This document shows, piece after piece, positions 12,597 through 19,946 of a stretch of DNA of 25,540 nt. A program made the position numbers and the translations under genes. The stretch is from a virus, in the IMG/VR virus record IMGVR_UViG_3300048919_000130, positions 1-25,540 of that record; one strand, given 5' to 3'. Within the stretch, counting starts at the first letter, position 1, and every line of letters begins with the position of its first letter. The notes under the pieces were generated by a model. It saw nothing but the letters and a program-made list of their open reading frames with translations. It had not been told where the DNA came from and ran no database searches.

Positions 12597-14471
12597 TTAA
12601 GCTACTCTCTCAAAAGCACGACACATTTCAGGTAAATTTGCTTTTACTAACGCCTCAGCAAATGGTGGCGGTACTGCATTACCGCAGCGGGCCACCTGCT
12701 TATCCTTCGCATACTTCACGCCGCGGTAGTCTCTGTCGATGATGTACCACTCAGGGAAGCCCTGCGCCCGGTATAGCTCATGTGGCTGCAGCATGCGCAT
12801 ACCAATATCAACGATGCGGTATACCACGCCTTCGAAGGTCACCAAACCAGTGCTGTCCGTACCGCAGTATTCGCGCAGGAACTCCAGTGCCTGATGCGCG
12901 CGCTGCTCGTCGTACCCGTCCACGGCAAGCAGGGTTTTCACTTCTCCCACATGCGTGCCGCCGGCGGTAACAGTCGGCATTGGCGCATCTACGCGCTGCC
13001 CGTCCCGGCAGGTCCCGCGAAGCTTCATCAAGTGAGACGAAACCGCGGCATGGTGATCGACGGTTGTCACAGAATGCATAGGCTCATCCATGCCCACTCC
13101 GGCGCCTAGGTAGTTCCCACCATAGTGCTTAGCCAGGAAGGCGCTCACAGTCGCGAACTTGTTGCCGCCTGCGGTTACCGTACCCAACGGGTTTTCCAAT
13201 TGCAGCACACGAGGCTCCTGCCCTAGGCGTTCGCCATAGCCCATCTGAATGAGCGTGGGCATCACCAGCTGCGATTTACCGCCACCACCAGCCGTAATAG
13301 TCGCGCTTGGCTCGTCAGGACCATGTCCGACACTGGCGCCGAACTGGCGGGCAATGAATGGCGCCAGCGCCGCCTCAACCAGCCCCAGCGCGTGTCCATT
13401 GCCGCCCGGGCGCCGGGAAGTACCAGCGGTGACCGTCGGTACCGGCTCGGTGACTTCCTGCCCAGTAGCGCCGGTACGGAACTTCGTCAGGTGCGGCACG
13501 GCGATCGCGTATCCGTGAGTTTTGTTGATAGTCTGCAACGGCTCCCCCAGCGACTGGCCACGAAAGCAGTCATATTTGACTTTAGTAGTTGTGTGGTTGC
13601 ACTTGACGATGAACGGCGTCGGATTGTCCAGGACAAAGCGCTGAATGCCCCGCGCAATGCGTTTGAGCGTATTCTCGGCTAGCGGTTTTTTGCGGTCGAA
13701 AATCGACGGCGCAGCAATCGACCAGTCGATGCACTCTGCAGCTGTTCGCCATGGTTTTAGTTTCCCTTCGAGTACTGCTGGCATTTTCGGATCGCCGTGG
13801 GTTGCCTCCGGCCATGTCACCGGCACGCCATCACAGCGCATCACCATGAAAAAGCGCTTACGAATCGTCGGTGCGCCATAATCGCACGCGCGCAGCTCGC
13901 GGTGTTCCACCTCGTAGCCCAGCCCGTTAATCAGTCGCTGCGCCTGTTCGCTTTCCAGTGACAGTTGAAGGAACTCGCAGCATTCTTCGAGCGCTGGATG
14001 GTCTGCCGGAACGCCGGATGTAAGCATGCCAATGAATGCCTGGAATGTTTCACCCGCACGCTCCGGATCTGGTCGCATTTCACCAGCCAGCAGTGGCCCC
14101 CACGTTTTGAACTCTTCAACGTTCTCAAGCATCATGACGTGTGGTCCTACATCCAGCGCCCAGCGAATCACTATCCATGCCAGTCCCCGGATGGATTTTT
14201 CTACAGGCTTAGCGCCTTTGGCTTTCGAAAAATGGCGGCAGTCCGGAGAGAACCAGGCAAGCCCTGCCGGGCGGCCAGCGGTTGCAACTTTCGGCCTGAC
14301 GTCATAGACCGACTCACAATAGTGCAACGTATTCGGATGGTTAGTGGTGTGCATCGCCACAGCGTTCGGGTCGTGGTTGATGGCGATATCCACACTCCGG
14401 CCGGTAGCCAGCTCAATGCCCGTGCTCGCGCCGCCACCGCCAGCAAAGTTATCGACGATAATCTCTCTCAC
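12597..14471 (-). CDS. DNA (cytosine-5) methyltransferase with repeated variable region
   Basis: The protein has the ordered C5-methyltransferase motifs: motif I DNFAGGGGASTGIE (7-20), motif IV SPDCRHFS (75-82, catalytic C78, with PDC in place of the usual PPC), motif VI LENVEEF (115-121), motif VIII TIRKRFF (202-208) and motif X GNAVPPPFAEAL (597-608). At 624 residues it is longer than a minimal enzyme. The extra length is in the target-recognition region (about 290-510), which contains six copies of a P-x-x-T-V-T-A-G type unit. GTG 14471 overlaps the preceding stop (GTGA). It ends the pR operon. No restriction enzyme gene is adjacent, so it probably protects phage DNA from host restriction. 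The target sequence is unknown. Confidence 0.92.
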   Translation of the reverse strand: MREIIVDNFAGGGGASTGIELATGRSVDIAINHDPNAVAMHTTNHPNTLHYCESVYDVRPKVATAGRPAGLAWFSPDCRHFSKAKGAKPVEKSIRGLAWIVIRWALDVGPHVMMLENVEEFKTWGPLLAGEMRPDPERAGETFQAFIGMLTSGVPADHPALEECCEFLQLSLESEQAQRLINGLGYEVEHRELRACDYGAPTIRKRFFMVMRCDGVPVTWPEATHGDPKMPAVLEGKLKPWRTAAECIDWSIAAPSIFDRKKPLAENTLKRIARGIQRFVLDNPTPFIVKCNHTTTKVKYDCFRGQSLGEPLQTINKTHGYAIAVPHLTKFRTGATGQEVTEPVPTVTAGTSRRPGGNGHALGLVEAALAPFIARQFGASVGHGPDEPSATITAGGGGKSQLVMPTLIQMGYGERLGQEPRVLQLENPLGTVTAGGNKFATVSAFLAKHYGGNYLGAGVGMDEPMHSVTTVDHHAAVSSHLMKLRGTCRDGQRVDAPMPTVTAGGTHVGEVKTLLAVDGYDEQRAHQALEFLREYCGTDSTGLVTFEGVVYRIVDIGMRMLQPHELYRAQGFPEWYIIDRDYRGVKYAKDKQVARCGNAVPPPFAEALVKANLPEMCRAFERVA

Positions 14472-14728
14472 GCGTATTCCTCCATGGCGGCGACCAGCGA
14501 ACGGGCAGCAGCAATAATTGACGGTACAGGCATTCTCTCAAGCCACATACGGTTGATGTGATGTCGCAGACGGCTCTGGTGGTGTGCCGGGAGATTCTCA
14601 GCGTTTTCAATCTGGTTGTAGACCATGCCCACTTCAGCAGGCCAGACTGTTTCAGATACGTTCGCCAATAGGAGACTCTCCAGTTCAATGATTCGTTTTA
14701 TTGCATATCTCAGTTGCGGTTCCATCAT
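14468..14728 (-). CDS. Small conserved phage protein, 86 aa
   Basis: The protein begins MMEPQLRYAIKRIIELESLL and is mostly helical, with a basic centre (HHQSRLRHHINRMWLERMPV). I know no function. Its start overlaps the stop of the upstream gene (ATGA) and its stop overlaps the methyltransferase start (GTGA), so it is part of a tightly chained operon with P, the HTH-like protein and the methyltransferase. Confidence 0.75.
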   Translation of the reverse strand: MMEPQLRYAIKRIIELESLLLANVSETVWPAEVGMVYNQIENAENLPAHHQSRLRHHINRMWLERMPVPSIIAAARSLVAAMEEYA

Positions 14729-14985
14729 TTTGCCGCCTTGCTCTTCAAATAACGTTTCAGGTCAAAGTCGATAACAGCACGCTGATCGCGAAAGATACCG
14801 CGACGTCCGTGCCGGATAAGTTCCCCCTGTTGCACGGCTATACGCATGTACTTTTCGGCGGTAGTGCGATGGAGACTGAATAGGACAACGACATCACACG
14901 TCTTTATGCGTCCCAGCTCTCTCACCAACTCGATAATCCGTGAAATAATCTGAGTGCGTTCCCTGTGTGATTTTGGTCTTGGCAT
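14725..14985 (-). CDS. Small putative DNA-binding protein, 86 aa
   Basis: The protein reads MPRPKSHRERTQIISRIIEL and then CDVVVLFSLHRTTAEKYMRI, which looks like a winged or plain helix-turn-helix (LGRIKTCDVVVLFSLHRTTA as the turn and recognition helix), followed by a basic beta-like section (LIRHGRRGIFRDQ). It starts three bases after the P gene stop and overlaps the next gene. A regulatory or replication-accessory role is possible; the exact function is unknown. Confidence 0.7.
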   Translation of the reverse strand: MPRPKSHRERTQIISRIIELVRELGRIKTCDVVVLFSLHRTTAEKYMRIAVQQGELIRHGRRGIFRDQRAVIDFDLKRYLKSKAAK

Positions 14986-14988
14986 CAG

Positions 14989-15675
14989 TCAGATCCTCCC
15001 ACCAGCTTTCATGCGTTCATATTTCGCTTTAAGCAACTCTGCGGGTGTCGGACCTTTCGGTACGACGGGAGCTGCCAGTGCGCGACGAACCGGCGGGATC
15101 GGCTTTCCTCTCAGAACGCGTTTTTCCCACATATCGAGAATGTCATCTGCTTCGCGTTCCAGCTCTTTGTGACAGAGTTGGCCGTCGGTTCCGCGGCGCC
15201 GCAGCTCGAGGCAAATGTGGTAGTAAACCGGCTTCGGCCACGGATACTGCTCGCTGCTCGGATAACGGAACACCAGCTTGCGCCACTTCCAGTATTCCGC
15301 CATAACGTCAGCGGTGGTGATCCCCAGCACGCAGCGCCCTTCCCTGCACCACTTGATAAACTGGCCAGGCGACGGCAAAAATGGGCGCTCCTGTCGCCTC
15401 ACCATGCGCATACCAGCTTCAACCTGCTCCAGGGAGGTTATCCCGTTTTCCTTGAAAGCCAGCACCCACTGCCGGCGAATCTCGTTCACATCTTCCTGGC
15501 TGCGATTAACCAGGCTTGCAGGGAACGCGGCCGCCAGCTGTACGAACAGGCCATTGATAATCTGCGCCACCTGCTGCGTTTGTTCCCGTTCGATGTACTG
15601 CTCAGGCAAGTTATGCGCCATACGGCGTGCCTCTTCGCGGTCAAAATTGCGAATACCCTCGGCAAGGTTTTTCAT
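14989..15675 (-). CDS. P: Replication protein P (helicase loader)
   Basis: The 228-residue protein is lambda P-like: it contains VAQIINGLFVQLAAAFPASL and NEIRRQWVLAFKENGITSLE, with PFLPSPGQFIKWC downstream, the conserved Phage_lambda_P blocks. P binds host DnaB and delivers it to the O-bound origin. The ATG overlaps the TGA of O (ATGA), the usual O-P coupling. Confidence 0.92.
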   Translation of the reverse strand: MKNLAEGIRNFDREEARRMAHNLPEQYIEREQTQQVAQIINGLFVQLAAAFPASLVNRSQEDVNEIRRQWVLAFKENGITSLEQVEAGMRMVRRQERPFLPSPGQFIKWCREGRCVLGITTADVMAEYWKWRKLVFRYPSSEQYPWPKPVYYHICLELRRRGTDGQLCHKELEREADDILDMWEKRVLRGKPIPPVRRALAAPVVPKGPTPAELLKAKYERMKAGGRI

Positions 15676-16589
15676 TCCAGCACCCCGTAAATCCAGTCGG
15701 TGTTATGCAGGTCGATGCTGCCCGGGGATGTCTTTGCCGATCCGGTTGCACGCAGTCGTTTGGTGGTGAGCTGATCCCACTGCTTGCGCAGACTCGAAGG
15801 GCTTAGGATGTTGTCTTTCCAGAACTCGTCTCTGTTGGCCCACTGGAACAGATCACAGATTTCGTAGTGAGTACGCTTGTCCTGAACACGCATCAGCCTG
15901 ATGGTGTTTGCCCACTCAGCCCAGTTTGGTTCGGATAGCGATGCGTTAACGGTGAGAAGCTTGTCGTAAATCCAGTGACTGGCCTTGAGGTCGTCAGCCG
16001 ATCCCCATGATTTACCTGCCGGAGTGTATATCCCATCGGCAGCTTCAGGGTGGCGAGAGAGAAACTCCTGAGTTTTCTGGTTTCGGGATTCGTCAGAATT
16101 CCGAGACGAGGATCTTTTAATACTGTTCTTGTTATAGTCTTGGGTGTCTACTGTTTCCGGGAAGGTTTTTCCCGTTTTCGGTAACACCTTTCCCGATTTC
16201 GGGAAGACTTTTCCCGTTTTCGGTTTGTCCAAAATCCAGGCGGAAAGGTCAGTATTTATACCGACAATTTTCATCACACCCTGCTTTTGACTGAAAATAA
16301 TTTTGCGTTCTGCAAGCGATTTAAGCGCATCAGAAACATGGGAATCACTCAGCCCTGTAAGCTCGGCGATCACTGTGTTCGTTACGCGGTCCTGTTTCTT
16401 ATTCCAGCCGTAGGTAAGCCAGATCACCGCCTCAAAACACTGCCATTCTCGGCCTGATAATCTCAGGCGAGGCTTAAGCTTCTGGATCTCATTGGCGATC
16501 TTGGTATACCCGTTCGACAGGTCGGCCATACGACCTCCCGGTTGTTCGGTTTGATTGGGGAAATTGATAATTTCGGCGGTATTTGACAT
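15672..16589 (-). CDS. O: Replication initiator protein O
   Basis: This 305-residue protein has an N-terminal winged-helix Phage_rep_O domain (NGYTKIANEIQKLKPRLRLS; FEAVIWLTYGWNKKQDRVTN; LTGLSDSHVSDALKSLAERK). A central low-complexity stretch with a seven-residue repeat (PKTGKVF, PKSGKVL, PKTGKTF) is encoded by the origin iterons, and the C-terminal domain should contact P. GGAG precedes the ATG by about six bases. O melts the origin inside its own gene and recruits P-DnaB. It is transcribed from pR after the cro/cII-like genes. Confidence 0.92.
   Translation of the reverse strand: MSNTAEIINFPNQTEQPGGRMADLSNGYTKIANEIQKLKPRLRLSGREWQCFEAVIWLTYGWNKKQDRVTNTVIAELTGLSDSHVSDALKSLAERKIIFSQKQGVMKIVGINTDLSAWILDKPKTGKVFPKSGKVLPKTGKTFPETVDTQDYNKNSIKRSSSRNSDESRNQKTQEFLSRHPEAADGIYTPAGKSWGSADDLKASHWIYDKLLTVNASLSEPNWAEWANTIRLMRVQDKRTHYEICDLFQWANRDEFWKDNILSPSSLRKQWDQLTTKRLRATGSAKTSPGSIDLHNTDWIYGVLE
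16140..16223. repeat. Origin iterons within gene O
   Basis: Three 21-bp direct repeats end at 16223, 16202 and 16181, with a degenerate fourth ending at 16160. On the coding strand each begins CCGAAAACGGGAAAA or CCGAAATCGGGAAAG, and each has dyad character (CCCGNNTTCGGG). The period of exactly 21 bp equals seven codons. Position in the middle of O matches the lambda origin, where O dimers bind iterons. Confidence 0.88.
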
Positions 16590-16674
16590 ACTTAGCTCCG
16601 CATTTGCCTAACAACTGATGCGTAAGAAAGTCGGTTCTGTTCGCGCAGGCCGGCTTTCGCCATTTTTGAAGTCT

Positions 16675-17226
16675 TCACATAGCCCCCAGCATGGTTGTTA
16701 CCATCGCCACCAACGGCGCCGTAAGGTCCGGATCGACTCTGAACATTTCAATAATCCCCTCTCCTAACTCCTTCAGCTTTTCCTTCTTCGGTGCATCGAG
16801 CATGAGAGCTTGCTTCGCCTCACTCACCTCTTTTTCCAACCTGGCCATTCGGTAGGCAAACGAGTTGTTTTTAACGACACGGTCGCGGTATCGAAGCGGT
16901 AATACAGACATGATCGCGGGCACCAGCTGTTCGACGTTCTTTCGGTACGATGCGGAGTCTTCTTTGTTGTCGAGCCAGCGGAACAGCTTCACGTTCCAGA
17001 CATCTGCCTGACCAGACACATCCACGCAATCAAGTTGGAGTTCTTCCGCCGCTTCCTGGATTTGAAGTGCAACAGCTATGCGCCCTTCTGCCGCTGCCCA
17101 AGCCCGGACTGCTGAGCAGATATCACGATGATCAATATCCTGCGCTGCAGACTCGCTTTGATGACACGGGAATATCAGTGGATTAGAGGAAGCTCTGCTA
17201 CGCTGTTGAAATGAAACAGTTTGCAT
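16675..17226 (-). CDS. ydaT: YdaT-like regulator (CII position)
   Basis: The 183-residue protein shows YdaT features: DICSAVRAWAAAEGRIAVAL, NVKLFRWLDNKED, then LVPAIMSVLPLRYRDRVVKN and a helical C-terminus. In the Rac prophage YdaS and YdaT follow racR. YdaT was first labelled a toxin and is now viewed as a CII-like activator that works with Cro-like YdaS. It lies between ydaS and O, exactly where lambda has cII. AGGAG sits eight or nine bases upstream of the ATG. Confidence 0.78.
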   Translation of the reverse strand: MQTVSFQQRSRASSNPLIFPCHQSESAAQDIDHRDICSAVRAWAAAEGRIAVALQIQEAAEELQLDCVDVSGQADVWNVKLFRWLDNKEDSASYRKNVEQLVPAIMSVLPLRYRDRVVKNNSFAYRMARLEKEVSEAKQALMLDAPKKEKLKELGEGIIEMFRVDPDLTAPLVAMVTTMLGAM

Positions 17227-17228
17227 AA

Positions 17229-17468
17229 TTAAGGCTCCTGTTTAGGTAAACCGTCAGTTGGATTTGGGTAGAGATCGGGGCGCAGTTCGTGGGGGGTCAC
17301 TCCGGTTACTGAGTAAATTGGCAGGACACGATCTGCAGGAACCACGCCCTTATATCTATTTCGCCAATGACTGATTGTCATTGCACTTACGGTCAAGAGT
17401 TTGGCTAATCGTGAAGCTGTTCCTGCTTTGGTAATTGCTTTATCAATTGCTTTCATAAATTGCTCCAT
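17229..17468 (-). CDS. ydaS: YdaS/Cro-like repressor
   Basis: The protein has a helix-turn-helix: AITKAGTASRLAKLLTVSAM followed by TISHWRNRYKGVVPADRVLP, then a short proline-rich tail (PDLYPNPTDGLPKQEP). It is the first gene from pR, as Cro is in lambda. The ATG at 17456 (MKAIDKAITKAG) has GGAG six or seven bases upstream and is the likelier start, giving 75 residues; the ATG at 17468 adds four residues. It should bind the operators at 17484-17545 and the matching set at 19616-19676. Confidence 0.85.
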   Translation of the reverse strand: MEQFMKAIDKAITKAGTASRLAKLLTVSAMTISHWRNRYKGVVPADRVLPIYSVTGVTPHELRPDLYPNPTDGLPKQEP

Positions 17469-17481
17469 TGGTAACGGCTAG

Positions 17482-17510
17482 ATTAAACATTTTGTTTATC
17501 TAAATGTCAA
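17482..17510 (-). promoter_or_regulatory. Promoter pR for the rightward-type early operon (leftward here)
   Basis: Reading leftward, TTGACA (17510-17505), 17 bases, TTTAAT (17487-17482). The -10 overlaps operator 17484-17498 and the -35 overlaps the central operator, so repressor binding would exclude polymerase. Confidence 0.88.
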
Positions 17511-17545
17511 CATTTTGAATATTGAGCTAATAAACTTTTGGTTTA
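17484..17545. promoter_or_regulatory. Three-site immunity operator between cI and ydaS (OR-like)
   Basis: Three 15-bp sites are seen: TAAACATTTTGTTTA at 17484-17498, the weaker TCAACATTTTGAATA at 17507-17521, and TAAACTTTTGGTTTA at 17531-17545, with centres 23 and 24 bp apart. The arms TAAAC/GTTTA form the dyad. This has the same plan as lambda OR1-OR3. Confidence 0.85.
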
Positions 17546-17549
17546 GAAT
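17522..17549 (+). promoter_or_regulatory. Candidate repressor maintenance promoter (pRM-like)
   Basis: TTGAGC (17522-17527), 16 bases, TAGAAT (17544-17549). Transcription would start near 17556, the A of the repressor ATG, implying a leaderless mRNA as for lambda cI from pRM. There is no ribosome site before the ATG, which agrees. Confidence 0.55.
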
Positions 17550-17555
17550 TCGTCC

Positions 17556-17948
17556 ATGAAAGAAAAAACTCATCAGATTAACCACCCACAAGTTCAGAGA
17601 CTTAACGAAGTCCTTGAATTGAAGAAATTGACCAAATCTGACATGGCCCGCATTTGCGGCGTCAGTGCTCAGTCGGTCAATAACTGGTTCGTTCGTGGGA
17701 CCATTGGGAAAAGTTCAGCGATAAAATTAGCGGATGCTCTTGGGGTAAGCCTTGAGTGGCTTCTTGGTCAAGATGTCGGTGAGAAGGACGGACTAAAGCC
17801 TGACGAACAACGTCTACTGGAGCTATACCGTCAACTTCCAGAAGAAGAGCAACAGAACATGCTCCGTATCTTTGCGCTTCGACTGAAAGAGTTGGACGAG
17901 TTCTATGAAAAGTACATGAAAGGCCGAATCCGATCGCAAGAGGATTAA
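17556..17948 (+). CDS. CI/RacR-like prophage repressor without peptidase domain
   Basis: The 130-residue protein has an XRE helix-turn-helix at about 15-72 (LKKLTKSDMARICGVSAQSV, NNWFVRGTIGKSSAIKLADA) and a short helical C-terminus (RLLELYRQLPEEEQQNMLRI, then LRLKELDEFYEKYMKGR) used by this group for oligomerisation. There is no S24/LexA-type self-cleaving peptidase, so RecA cannot induce it by autocleavage. It is divergent from ydaS across the three-site operator. A leaderless start at 17556 is likely. Induction probably needs an antirepressor, for which the LexA-controlled gene at 10385-10627 is a candidate. Confidence 0.88.
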   Translation: MKEKTHQINHPQVQRLNEVLELKKLTKSDMARICGVSAQSVNNWFVRGTIGKSSAIKLADALGVSLEWLLGQDVGEKDGLKPDEQRLLELYRQLPEEEQQNMLRIFALRLKELDEFYEKYMKGRIRSQED

Positions 17949-18047
17949 AGTTTTCTGGTTGCGCGAAGTTGTTGCAACCCCGAAATAATCATAAATTGTC
18001 CCATCAATGACTTAAAAAATCTGAATCAAATCATTGGGAGTAAAGAT

Positions 18048-19109
18048 ATGGATAGTCTTAAGTTTCAAAGGTTTTCTGATTTTAACCATGACGATCCTTT
18101 CTTTGATAGTTTAAAGGAAGACTATAAAGAATTCCCCGAATGGATGAACAAGAAAGCAAGGAATGGTGATTTTGCTTATGTTCTCTATGATGAGAATTAT
18201 AACATTGAAGGATTCATGTACCTGAAGGAAGATGATGATGCTGGAGATATATCTCCCGCTCTACCTAAAGGTAAACACCTGAAAATCGGAACATTTAAAT
18301 TTGAATCAAAAGGTACCTTACGAGGACAACGCTTTTTAAAGAAAGCATTCGACCACGCCTTTAACTCTAACTCCGATGATATATATGTAACTGTCTTTGA
18401 AAAACACAAGCACCTTGTAAAATTGTTTCAAACTTATGGTTTTTATATTCATGGGGAAAAAGAAACTCAAAACGGCAAAGAGTTTGTATATGCACGCAGC
18501 TTAAATGATATTTACGGCGAGGTATTGCTTGACTACCCTTTGGTTTTACCAAGGAACAAAAAGAAATTTATCCTTGCAATCAAACCTGAGTATCATACAA
18601 AACTCTTTCCTGACTCCAAACTGATTAATGAATCTCCCGACGTGGTTCGCGACGTCTCTCATACAAACAGCATTCACAAAATATACATATGTGCTATGCA
18701 TTCGGTTCAGAACATGAATCGAGGAGATATTATCGTTATTTATCGCATGACCGATGGACAGGGTTCAGCGCGTTACAGATCAGTGGCCAGTTCTATATGT
18801 GTAGTAGAATCTGTACGACTAATCACCAGCTTTACAGATGAAAATTCTTTTGTAGATCAATGCCGTAAATTTAGCGTGTTCTCAGAGTCTGAATTACGGG
18901 ATTTTTATCGCTCTAAGAAATTGCCTTATATTGTTAGATTTACATATAATATTGCATTGCAAAAACGTCCTAATCGTGCAATGCTGATTGATCAAGTCGG
19001 TTTGACTGGAGACCGCAATGGCAGATGGGGTAATTTTGAACTCACTGACCGGCAATTTAATGAAATTCTAGATTTGGGCTGCATTAATGAAAGTTTTATT
19101 GTCGATTAA
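18048..19109 (+). CDS. GNAT acetyltransferase-like protein fused to a PUA/ASCH-like domain
   Basis: The first 150 residues resemble a GNAT fold: FAYVLYDENYNIEGFMYLKE (strands 2-3), LKIGTFKFESKGTLRGQRFL with a degenerate acetyl-CoA loop (RGQR, 92-95), and YVTVFEKHKHLVKLFQTYGF. Residues about 170-353 begin FILAIKPEYHTKLFPDS, similar to the opening of the ASCH protein encoded next, and continue with a beta-rich section (RGDIIVIYRMTDG; SSICVVESVRLI) typical of EVE/ASCH/PUA-like RNA-binding barrels. GGGAG lies before the ATG; TTGTTG-17-TAAATT upstream (before 18000) may be a promoter. The gene overlaps the ASCH gene by 23 bases and is AT-rich. The pair occupies the lambda rexAB position. Function unknown; RNA or base modification/recognition is a plausible theme. 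Confidence 0.75.
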   Translation: MDSLKFQRFSDFNHDDPFFDSLKEDYKEFPEWMNKKARNGDFAYVLYDENYNIEGFMYLKEDDDAGDISPALPKGKHLKIGTFKFESKGTLRGQRFLKKAFDHAFNSNSDDIYVTVFEKHKHLVKLFQTYGFYIHGEKETQNGKEFVYARSLNDIYGEVLLDYPLVLPRNKKKFILAIKPEYHTKLFPDSKLINESPDVVRDVSHTNSIHKIYICAMHSVQNMNRGDIIVIYRMTDGQGSARYRSVASSICVVESVRLITSFTDENSFVDQCRKFSVFSESELRDFYRSKKLPYIVRFTYNIALQKRPNRAMLIDQVGLTGDRNGRWGNFELTDRQFNEILDLGCINESFIVD

Positions 19110-19464
19110 ACCTGAATTCGCTGAAAAAATACTAAACGGAACTAAGAGGTTCGAGTTTCGCAAAGGGATTTTTAAAAATCAGGAAATTAGCACTGTTGTA
19201 ATATATGCAACAATGCCGCTAGGTAAAGTTGTGGGTCAATTTTCAATCGACTACATTTTATCAGACGAACCTGAAGCTGTATGGAAAAAGACAAAAGACT
19301 ATGCAGGAATATCCAAAAAATTCTTTGATAGCTATTACTTTGGAAGGGAAAAGGCATATGCTATAAAGGTAGGCGATGTGGAAAGATTTGAGAATCCTAT
19401 GCCGATTTCCTCATTAGGCCAAAACATAAAGCCACCGCAATCATATTTATACCTTCCCGCCTAA
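19087..19464 (+). CDS. ASCH domain protein
   Basis: The protein opens KVLLSIKPEFAEKILNGTKR followed by FEFRKGIF, the signature of small ASCH (PUA-like) proteins, whose KP...G.K..E.R block lines the putative RNA/nucleotide cleft. It continues with VVIYATMPLGKVVGQFSIDY and ends SYLYLPA. The length of 125 residues is normal. Its ATG lies 23 bases inside the GNAT-PUA gene and lacks a strong ribosome site, so translation is probably coupled. A terminator follows seven bases later, making a two-gene unit transcribed with, or just after, the repressor in the lysogen. Confidence 0.85.
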   Translation: MKVLLSIKPEFAEKILNGTKRFEFRKGIFKNQEISTVVIYATMPLGKVVGQFSIDYILSDEPEAVWKKTKDYAGISKKFFDSYYFGREKAYAIKVGDVERFENPMPISSLGQNIKPPQSYLYLPA

Positions 19465-19470
19465 ATCTAC

Positions 19471-19500
19471 AACCCGGTCACCATGCCGGGTTTGTTGTTA
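19471..19500 (+). terminator. Rho-independent terminator closing the immunity operon
   Basis: AACCCGG (19471-19477) and CCGGGTT (19486-19492) with an eight-base loop are followed by TGTTGTT. It separates the repressor/GNAT/ASCH unit from pL. Confidence 0.82.
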
Positions 19501-19615
19501 TCCTACCCTATCAACTCGCCACAATGTAAAACCTCCCTCTCACTCTCCGGTCTGTACCATTCCGTTGATTTTTTGCGCCTCAAATTCACAAATCTTGCGA
19601 GTGACAAACCATCAT
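19501..19615. other. Spacer between the immunity terminator and OL
   Basis: I see no gene or clear site in this stretch before the first OL-like operator. Confidence 0.5.
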
Positions 19616-19676
19616 TAAACTTTTTGTTTATATAAAAATACTCATTTTGTTGACACAAGTTTAAACATTGTGTTTA
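19616..19676. promoter_or_regulatory. Second three-site operator (OL-like)
   Basis: TAAACTTTTTGTTTA (19616-19630) and TAAACATTGTGTTTA (19662-19676) match the sites at 17484-17545. Between them TACTCATTTTGTTGA (19639-19653) matches 12 of 15 positions of the consensus and sits exactly 23 bp from each neighbour. So the left control region also has two strong and one weak central site. Confidence 0.85.
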
Positions 19677-19678
19677 AT
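19650..19678 (+). promoter_or_regulatory. Promoter pL
   Basis: TTGACA (19650-19655), 17 bases, TTTAAT (19673-19678), identical hexamers and spacing to pR and likewise overlapped by the operators. It drives the recombination/integration operon to the right. Confidence 0.88.
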
Positions 19679-19829
19679 CAATCTCACCAAGACGCACTAC
19701 GAACCACCAAGGCAGGACGCCCACGAAGTAGACGCCGACGGCATACGAATAGTCGGATGAGGTGGAGAGATTAACGCGCATCAGGTGTAAACGTTCCGCT
19801 GGCCGGCGATAAGGCAAACGAGGGTGAGA

Positions 19830-19946
19830 ATGATTGATTTTGCACGTAAACCAGGACGGCAGCAGGCCGTAAAACTGAATTTTTTCAAGGTGATTCTTCG
19901 CCGCTTTTGCTACCTGTTGGCGCAAAAGGGGAATCCAGATGTGTAA
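19830..19946 (+). CDS. Small basic protein, 38 aa, first gene of the pL operon
   Basis: The peptide reads MIDFARKPGRQQAVKLNFFK and then VILRRFCYLLAQKGNPDV. It is strongly basic. AGGGTGAGA directly precedes the ATG, an excellent ribosome site. I believe similar tiny ORFs open the left operon of other enterobacterial lambdoid prophages, but I know no function. Its last eight bases overlap the next gene's start, so the two are translated together. It is the gene closest to where lambda encodes N, yet I see no argument that it is an antiterminator beyond position and charge. Confidence 0.6.
   Translation: MIDFARKPGRQQAVKLNFFKVILRRFCYLLAQKGNPDV

Noticed and set aside
12597-14471. Restriction-modification system
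   Set aside because: No endonuclease-like gene is adjacent; neighbours are small replication-operon genes and the divergent SDH cassette.
16140-16223. Short direct repeats that could suggest a CRISPR array
   Set aside because: The period is an exact 21 bp with no unique spacers, it lies inside gene O in frame, and it matches lambda-type origin iterons.
16675-17468. YdaS-YdaT as a toxin-antitoxin pair
   Set aside because: Their position directly behind pR and the operators, before O and P, fits Cro- and CII-like regulators better; toxicity on overexpression does not make them a TA system.
19704-19765. CCACC/GGTGG outer stem with inner short stems after pL as an HK022-like put RNA
   Set aside because: The stems are only 3-5 bp, and no equivalent sequence exists after pR, where the Cro-like gene starts almost at once.
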